NCBI GenBank assembly: GCA_963785645.1
Contig: CAWAWG010000007.1
Span: 62,001 to 126,000, forward strand
Length of the DNA: 64,000 nucleotides
Source of the DNA: Trebonia sp963785645
GTDB lineage: Bacteria; Actinomycetota; Actinomycetes; Streptosporangiales; Streptosporangiaceae
Direction: 5' to 3'
Below, piece by piece: positions 60,159 through 64,000 of this stretch. A program made the position numbers and the translations under genes. The notes under the pieces are model-generated. The model was not told the origin of the DNA and ran no database searches. It was given only the letters and a program-made list of their open reading frames with translations. Each line of letters begins with the position of its first letter. Within the stretch, counting starts at the first letter, position 1.

Positions 60159-61019
60159 TCAGCTTGACGGCTCAGCAACCTTTATGCGCACCGCGGTGAA
60201 CAGCCGGGGAGTACCTTCCAAGACCGCGCGCTTCGGGTCGGGGACGGTAAGGAACCGCTCGGTCGCGATGGCGAGATACGGGGCGAGCCTCGGGTCGTTC
60301 CGCAGTTCCGCCATCGCGCGCTTGTCCCCGCCGAGAACGACCGCGTCCAGCCGGGATCCGCGGCCCGCCGCGCCCGCGCCAGCTGCTGCCGGCCCGGATT
60401 CCGAACGAATCCGGCTGTCTCCGCCGCGCGACGTTGCTCTGGGGACACGGGCGGGCGCTGGCGCGCTGTTTCCTGGCGCTGGCGCGGTGCCTCCCAGCGC
60501 TGGCGCGCCAGTTGCTGTTATCCCCGATGTCCAGCGGCCGAAGACGGCGGCGGCCGTGCCCGCCGCCGCCTCCAGCGCCTCGTTCGCCTGCTTTTCCCGG
60601 CGGCGGGCGAAGCGGTGCTGCGACCAGCCGCCCGCCGCACTGCGGCCGTGCACGAGGCGCGATCCGACCTTCGCGTCGGCGAGCGCCGGCGGATAGCCGG
60701 TGAACACCCCGGCCGCGTAACCGCCAAGCCGGACCAGGAGGACCCCGACGGCGCGCGGGACCTGGGCATGCGCGGCGATTGCGGCCGCGACCTCGTCCGG
60801 GTCGGCGAGCCCCGCTGGCAGCGCGAACGATTCCGCGAACGGCGGATGGCACTCCGCGACCGTGCCGTCCTGAGCCGTGAACGCGACGGCCCGGCCGGCC
60901 TGCGCGGCCGCGAGCGACCCGGCATCTCCGTGCCGGGAGGCAAAACCGGAAACCCAGCCGGCGAACCGCATCGCCGACACGTCGAGCCATTTGGCACCGC
61001 TACCAGGAACGTTGTTCAC
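60159..61019 (-). CDS. acVLRF1-type peptidyl-tRNA hydrolase
   Basis: 286 residues. Actinobacterial Vms1/ANKZF1-like release factor: the catalytic-loop region is 'GRSAAGGWSQHRFARRREKQANEALEAA' with the key Gln, followed by 'LDAVVLGGDKRAMAELRNDPRLAPYLA'. Relatives release nascent chains from stalled large ribosomal subunits in RQC-like rescue. An Ala/Pro-rich stretch of ~50 residues ('GTAPAPGNSAPAPARVP') interrupts the domain where I expect none. GTG start. The gene ends 19 nt before the ABC-F start, so both ribosome-linked proteins may form an operon. Confidence 0.85.
   Translation of the reverse strand: MNNVPGSGAKWLDVSAMRFAGWVSGFASRHGDAGSLAAAQAGRAVAFTAQDGTVAECHPPFAESFALPAGLADPDEVAAAIAAHAQVPRAVGVLLVRLGGYAAGVFTGYPPALADAKVGSRLVHGRSAAGGWSQHRFARRREKQANEALEAAAGTAAAVFGRWTSGITATGAPALGGTAPAPGNSAPAPARVPRATSRGGDSRIRSESGPAAAGAGAAGRGSRLDAVVLGGDKRAMAELRNDPRLAPYLAIATERFLTVPDPKRAVLEGTPRLFTAVRIKVAEPSS
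60505..60522 (+). repeat. 18-nt motif, imperfect copy inside acVLRF1
   Basis: GCGCCAGTTGCTGTTATC matches 15 of 18 positions, in the inserted segment of the acVLRF1 gene. The only coding copy; may be chance. Confidence 0.4.
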
Positions 61020-61087
61020 TACACACTGCCTTATCGTGTTTACTGACCGTGTTTACCGCTCGTCCAAACCAAACGAGGAAGCCCATC

Positions 61088-62197
61088 ATGCTCATCGTCG
61101 ATCCAGGCGACGGTCCGGGCAGTTTCATTCCCGGGGATCCGCCTCCGCCGGACAGCGACATGGCGCCCAGGGACATTGTGCCCCTTCAGGCGATGGCGAA
61201 CGGCGGCACGATCATCCGCCCCGGTGCCGTCGCCTGGGGCGGGACGCGGGACCGCGCTGACGGAGCTTTCGGGCAACACGGGGCGGACAACGGCCGCCGT
61301 CTCCCGGCCCGGCGCTATTCCTCGTGCGAGGGCATCGAGCGGGCCCTCACCGCGGTCCTGGCGAATCCGGCGCGACTGCCCGACCTGTTCGCCGAGCTCG
61401 CCGCCGCCCGGCTCTGGGTCCCGCTCCCGGACCGGCGGCGGCCCATCACCGACGGTGCCGCGGTCCGGCTGCCGGTCGTCGGCTACCAGAACATCGAGTT
61501 CGTGCCCTGCTTCACCTCCGTGCAGCGCCTGACCGCGTGGGCGGATCTCGCCGAACCGGCTCCGGCCAGCGCCGATCCGGCCGGCCCGGGCGCGCGGCGG
61601 GCCGGCGACAAGCCGGCGGTGCCGCACATCGTGGCGGGAGCCGCCGGCCTGGCCCGACGGATGCCGGCCGGCATCGGGCTCGCGCTCAATCCCGGCGCTG
61701 TCCCCGGCCTGCCGGTGTACCCGGAGTGCGTGCCCTACCTGGCCAGGCTTACGGCGCCGGCGACCGGTGCGCCCGGCTCCGACGACGACTTCATGGAGCA
61801 TCTCCTGCCCGGCACCGGCACGCAGGTGCTGATCGGTCATCCCCCGGCCGAGCCGGCAACGCTGCTGGCCGAGACGCGGATCACCCTCGGGACGCTGCCG
61901 GCCGTCTTCGAGGCCTCCAGGGCGTGGCTGTCCGTCCCCGCCCGGGGCGCGGGTCTCGTCATCGCGGTCGGCCTCGACGATCCCGCCAGCGACCGGTGCC
62001 GCACGGCCGCGATCAACGCGATCGAGCACGCGGCCGCAAGGGTCCCGCTGCGCGTCCCGTTCGCACTCGACGTCATCTTCCCGGGCGAACCCGCCCCCGG
62101 CCTCGAAGGACAGGCCCCGGACTTCGGAGCACAGGCCAGTGATGCGATCGACACCTGGATCGCCCTCAATACCCGCCCGTTCTACGTCCGCGGCTAG
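61088..62197 (+). CDS. SseB-family protein
   Basis: 369 residues. Two SseB-like domains: 'IERALTAVLANPARLPDLFAELAAARLWVPLPD' with 'YQNIEFVPCFTSVQRLTAW' and 'AGLARRMPAGIGLALNPGAVPGLPVYPECVPYLA', then a C-terminal 'GHPPAEPATLLAETRITLGTLPAVFEASRAWLSVP'. These match actinobacterial 'enhanced serine sensitivity protein SseB' paralogs. ATG with GAGGAAG 7 nt upstream. Cellular role unclear. Converges with the GntR gene, stop codons overlapping by 4 bp. Confidence 0.82.
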   Translation: MLIVDPGDGPGSFIPGDPPPPDSDMAPRDIVPLQAMANGGTIIRPGAVAWGGTRDRADGAFGQHGADNGRRLPARRYSSCEGIERALTAVLANPARLPDLFAELAAARLWVPLPDRRRPITDGAAVRLPVVGYQNIEFVPCFTSVQRLTAWADLAEPAPASADPAGPGARRAGDKPAVPHIVAGAAGLARRMPAGIGLALNPGAVPGLPVYPECVPYLARLTAPATGAPGSDDDFMEHLLPGTGTQVLIGHPPAEPATLLAETRITLGTLPAVFEASRAWLSVPARGAGLVIAVGLDDPASDRCRTAAINAIEHAAARVPLRVPFALDVIFPGEPAPGLEGQAPDFGAQASDAIDTWIALNTRPFYVRG

Positions 62198-63027
62198 CCG
62201 GAACCGCGCCCGGCCGCCTGGACGACGATGCGGAACAGGTCGGCACGGAATACCGCGATCGTCAGCGCAACCGGCCGGCGCTGCTCCAGGTCGTCGAACC
62301 GGGTGGTCACGAGCACGGCGGGCTGGCCGGCCGTCAGCCGCAGGCGCCTCGCCAGCGTGGGCGGCGGCGGCTGCATCTCCAGGTGCACGGACCCCGGCTT
62401 GCCGATCGCCGTGACATCGCCGGTCTGCGCGGGTGCGGCGGCATTGACCGGAACCGGCAGCGCCACCGGGCCGGCGGCGCTGTCGCTGCCCCCGGCCGCG
62501 TCGAGGAACGGCGCCGCGATGTCACGGATCAGGTAGGTGATGCAGCAGGCGGCCGGCTCGCCGTAGGCCGTCGTCCACTGCGTGCGGATGACGCCAACCT
62601 GGTCCGCCGGGGGAACGCGCAATGCCCAGCCGATGTCCCCGGGAACCTCGCTCAGCGAGGCCTGACGGCTCTGGCAGACGATCTGGGCGCCCATCGGGTC
62701 GGCCAGTGTGCCGAGCCCGGGCACTCCCTCAAGCCGGATCAGGTACTCCGCCGGGGTCACCCGGTACAGCTGCCCGTCCGGCAGGCGGCGGATGAGCTGC
62801 CGGGCCGCCAGTTCACCCAGTGCGACCTCGATCTCGGCCGTGCTCACGCCGAAGCGCCGCGCCAGCACGGTATGCCCGGGCAGCCGCCAGCCCGGCTGAT
62901 GGCGGACCAGGGCGGCTGCTATCCGATCGGCCAGCACCTGCGCCGCCGAGCGGTGGCCGGCCTGTCCGCGGCCGCTCTGCCGCCAGGCATTGGTTCCCAG
63001 CTCGCACCCGGCATCGGGGTCATTCAC
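62194..63027 (-). CDS. GntR-family regulator with UTRA-like domain
   Basis: 277 residues. Winged helix 'LADRIAAALVRHQPGWRLPGHTVLARRFGVSTAEIEVALGELAARQLIRRLPDGQLYRV', then a ligand domain ('VGVIRTQWTTAYGEPAACCITYLIRDIAAPF', 'VLVTTRFDDLEQRRPVALTIAVFRADLFRIVVQ') of chorismate-lyase-like UTRA type. GTG overlaps the pstA stop (GTGA), so it is translated with the phosphate transporter. A GntR partner for pst genes is unusual; PhoU or PhoP is expected. Confidence 0.8.
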   Translation of the reverse strand: MNDPDAGCELGTNAWRQSGRGQAGHRSAAQVLADRIAAALVRHQPGWRLPGHTVLARRFGVSTAEIEVALGELAARQLIRRLPDGQLYRVTPAEYLIRLEGVPGLGTLADPMGAQIVCQSRQASLSEVPGDIGWALRVPPADQVGVIRTQWTTAYGEPAACCITYLIRDIAAPFLDAAGGSDSAAGPVALPVPVNAAAPAQTGDVTAIGKPGSVHLEMQPPPPTLARRLRLTAGQPAVLVTTRFDDLEQRRPVALTIAVFRADLFRIVVQAAGRGSG

Positions 63028-63914
63028 TCCGCATGGCGCCGCGACCACGCCACGATCGCTCGTCCCGCGATGATGACCAGAAGCACGAAGATCAGCAGGA
63101 GCAGCCCGGCATCGTAAGAGAGGATCTTGGCTCCCTGATCCGGCAGGTTGTAGAACGCGAACACCGGATAGGTCAGGAAGGCGATCGGCTGGCCGGTTAG
63201 CTGCATGGTCGGCGTGAAGTCGGACCAGCCCGCGGTGTACAGCAGCGGTGCGGTCTCGCCGACCGAGATCGCCGTGGCCACCAGCAGGCCGGTGACGATG
63301 CCGGGCAGCGCGGACTTGAACACGATCTTCCGCAGCGTCCAGGCCGGCGGGATGCCGAGTGCGTCGGCGCCCTCCCGGTAAGAGGTAGGCACCTGCAGCA
63401 GCGAGGTCTCTGTCGCCTTGGTGATGTAGGGGATGATGATCACCGACAGCACGAGGACGGCGGGCATCAGCCCGTACTTCCATCCCAGCCCGGTGGCCGA
63501 GACCAGGACCAGGTAGCCGACGAGGCCGAGGACGACCGATGGTATGCCCGACAGGATCTCGTATCCGCTGCGCAGGACCGTGCGGAGCCGGCCGGTGGCG
63601 AACTCGGCCAGGTACAGCCCGGTGAGGATGCTGATCCCGCCCCCGATGATCAGGACCCCGAGGGTGATCAGGAGGGTGCCGAGGATTGCCTGTTTCAGCC
63701 CCCCGGTTTCCCCGGTGGTGTTGGTCGTGATCACGCTCCACTGCCAGTGCGGTACCGCGTGCACGAGCACGCCGCCGACCAGCCAGAGCGCCGGGCCGAC
63801 GACGAGCGCGAGCGCGATCCAGCAGGCGATCCGGTACGCCAGGTTGGCGATCTTCCTGCTGGCCCGGACAGCCGGCCACTCGCCGCCGTCGGCGGCATTC
63901 GTAGTCTCACTCAT
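63024..63914 (-). CDS. pstA: Phosphate ABC transporter permease PstA
   Basis: 296 residues, six membrane segments. 'IVVLGLVGYLVLVSATGLG' region preceded by 'SGIPSVVLG', the EAA loop 'TSYREGADALGIPPAWTLRKIVFKSALPGIVTGLLVATAISVGETAPLLYTAG' and C-terminal 'PVFAFYNLPDQGAKILSYDAGLLLL' identify PstA. High-affinity phosphate uptake with PstC, PstB and PstS. ATG with GGAGGT upstream, 8 nt after the pstC stop. Confidence 0.93.
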   Translation of the reverse strand: MSETTNAADGGEWPAVRASRKIANLAYRIACWIALALVVGPALWLVGGVLVHAVPHWQWSVITTNTTGETGGLKQAILGTLLITLGVLIIGGGISILTGLYLAEFATGRLRTVLRSGYEILSGIPSVVLGLVGYLVLVSATGLGWKYGLMPAVLVLSVIIIPYITKATETSLLQVPTSYREGADALGIPPAWTLRKIVFKSALPGIVTGLLVATAISVGETAPLLYTAGWSDFTPTMQLTGQPIAFLTYPVFAFYNLPDQGAKILSYDAGLLLLIFVLLVIIAGRAIVAWSRRHAE

Positions 63915-63922
63915 GGGACCTC

Positions 63923-64000
63923 CTACAGCCCCCTGCCCACGGGGAGGGCGGTGCCGGAAACCCGTCTTACCAGGAGCGTCGCGACCACGTTGGTCAGCAG
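63923..64000 (-). CDS. pstC: PstC C-terminus (partial)
   Basis: The last 25 codons, '..LLTNVVATLLVRRVSGTALPVGRGL', fit the end of the companion permease PstC. The rest lies beyond the window. Confidence 0.65.
   Translation of the reverse strand: MLTNVVATLLVRRVSGTALPVGRGL

Noticed and set aside
1..64000. CRISPR array, rRNA or tRNA genes
   Set aside because: No regularly spaced long repeats beyond the 18-bp ladder (which has no spacers of CRISPR type), and no cloverleaf or rRNA signature seen by eye.

Overview
This is 64 kb of chromosome from a high-GC Gram-positive actinomycete. GTG and TTG starts are common, and the window carries actinobacterial signatures: acVLRF1, a DUF664/DinB protein, an 'H-T-x-x-G' free menaquinone set (menC, menD, menE), HpnH, and NsdA-like HTH-TPR and anti-sigma-type ATPase regulators. 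I cannot name the genus from sequence alone. I see no rRNA, tRNA or CRISPR.

Layout. 0-4 kb: LuxR C-terminus, argG with an ArgR-like operator and a leaderless promoter, a NitT/TauT-type binding lipoprotein, and a broken K+ channel. 4.5-8.1 kb: a GntR-controlled ACC-deaminase locus (acdS, alpha/beta hydrolase with an in-frame amber codon, divergent amino-acid permease with an internal deletion); the same 14-bp operator sits at both promoters. 8.2-12.7 kb: wreckage of a mobilizable element (degenerate small ORF, intact 1454-bp ISAs1-family IS with 9-bp target duplications, MobC, a GCGGACC-rich probable oriT, frameshifted relaxase). 12.8-18.2 kb: NUDIX, HTH-TPR regulator, HATPase, then a radical SAM/SPASM enzyme whose stop overlaps the start of a 43-residue peptide, a kinase-fold protein and a small protein. 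This looks like an unrecognised RiPP-type locus. 18.3-20.6 kb: a two-gene unit with a large P-loop ATPase. 20.8-23 kb: a scar with a diverged direct repeat and gene fragments. 23-26.9 kb: MFS exporter, ClC channel, MarR.

26.9-43.2 kb: menD, menC, menE, an RpoD-type sigma factor, an aldo/keto reductase, trpS behind a complete tryptophan attenuator, two tandem membrane-anchored paralogs with almost identical C-terminal halves, and an epimerase. Nearly every long gene here is frameshifted, including essential ones, so either consensus errors or heavy decay are concentrated in this block. 43.3-64 kb is mostly intact: HAD hydrolase, GntR-XRE regulator, flavoprotein, TetR with hpnH separated by an 18-bp-period palindrome array, HicAB-like pair, methyltransferase, DinB, a sulfonate-type ABC transporter, sulfotransferase, ABC exporter, ABC-F, acVLRF1, SseB, GntR and pstA/pstC.

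Across the window an 18-nt intergenic motif, GCGCTTCTTGCTGTTATC, recurs at least ten times, always on the + strand. Two further structured repeat families occupy intergenic regions. These repeats, the radical SAM/peptide pair and the palindrome array are the most unusual features.
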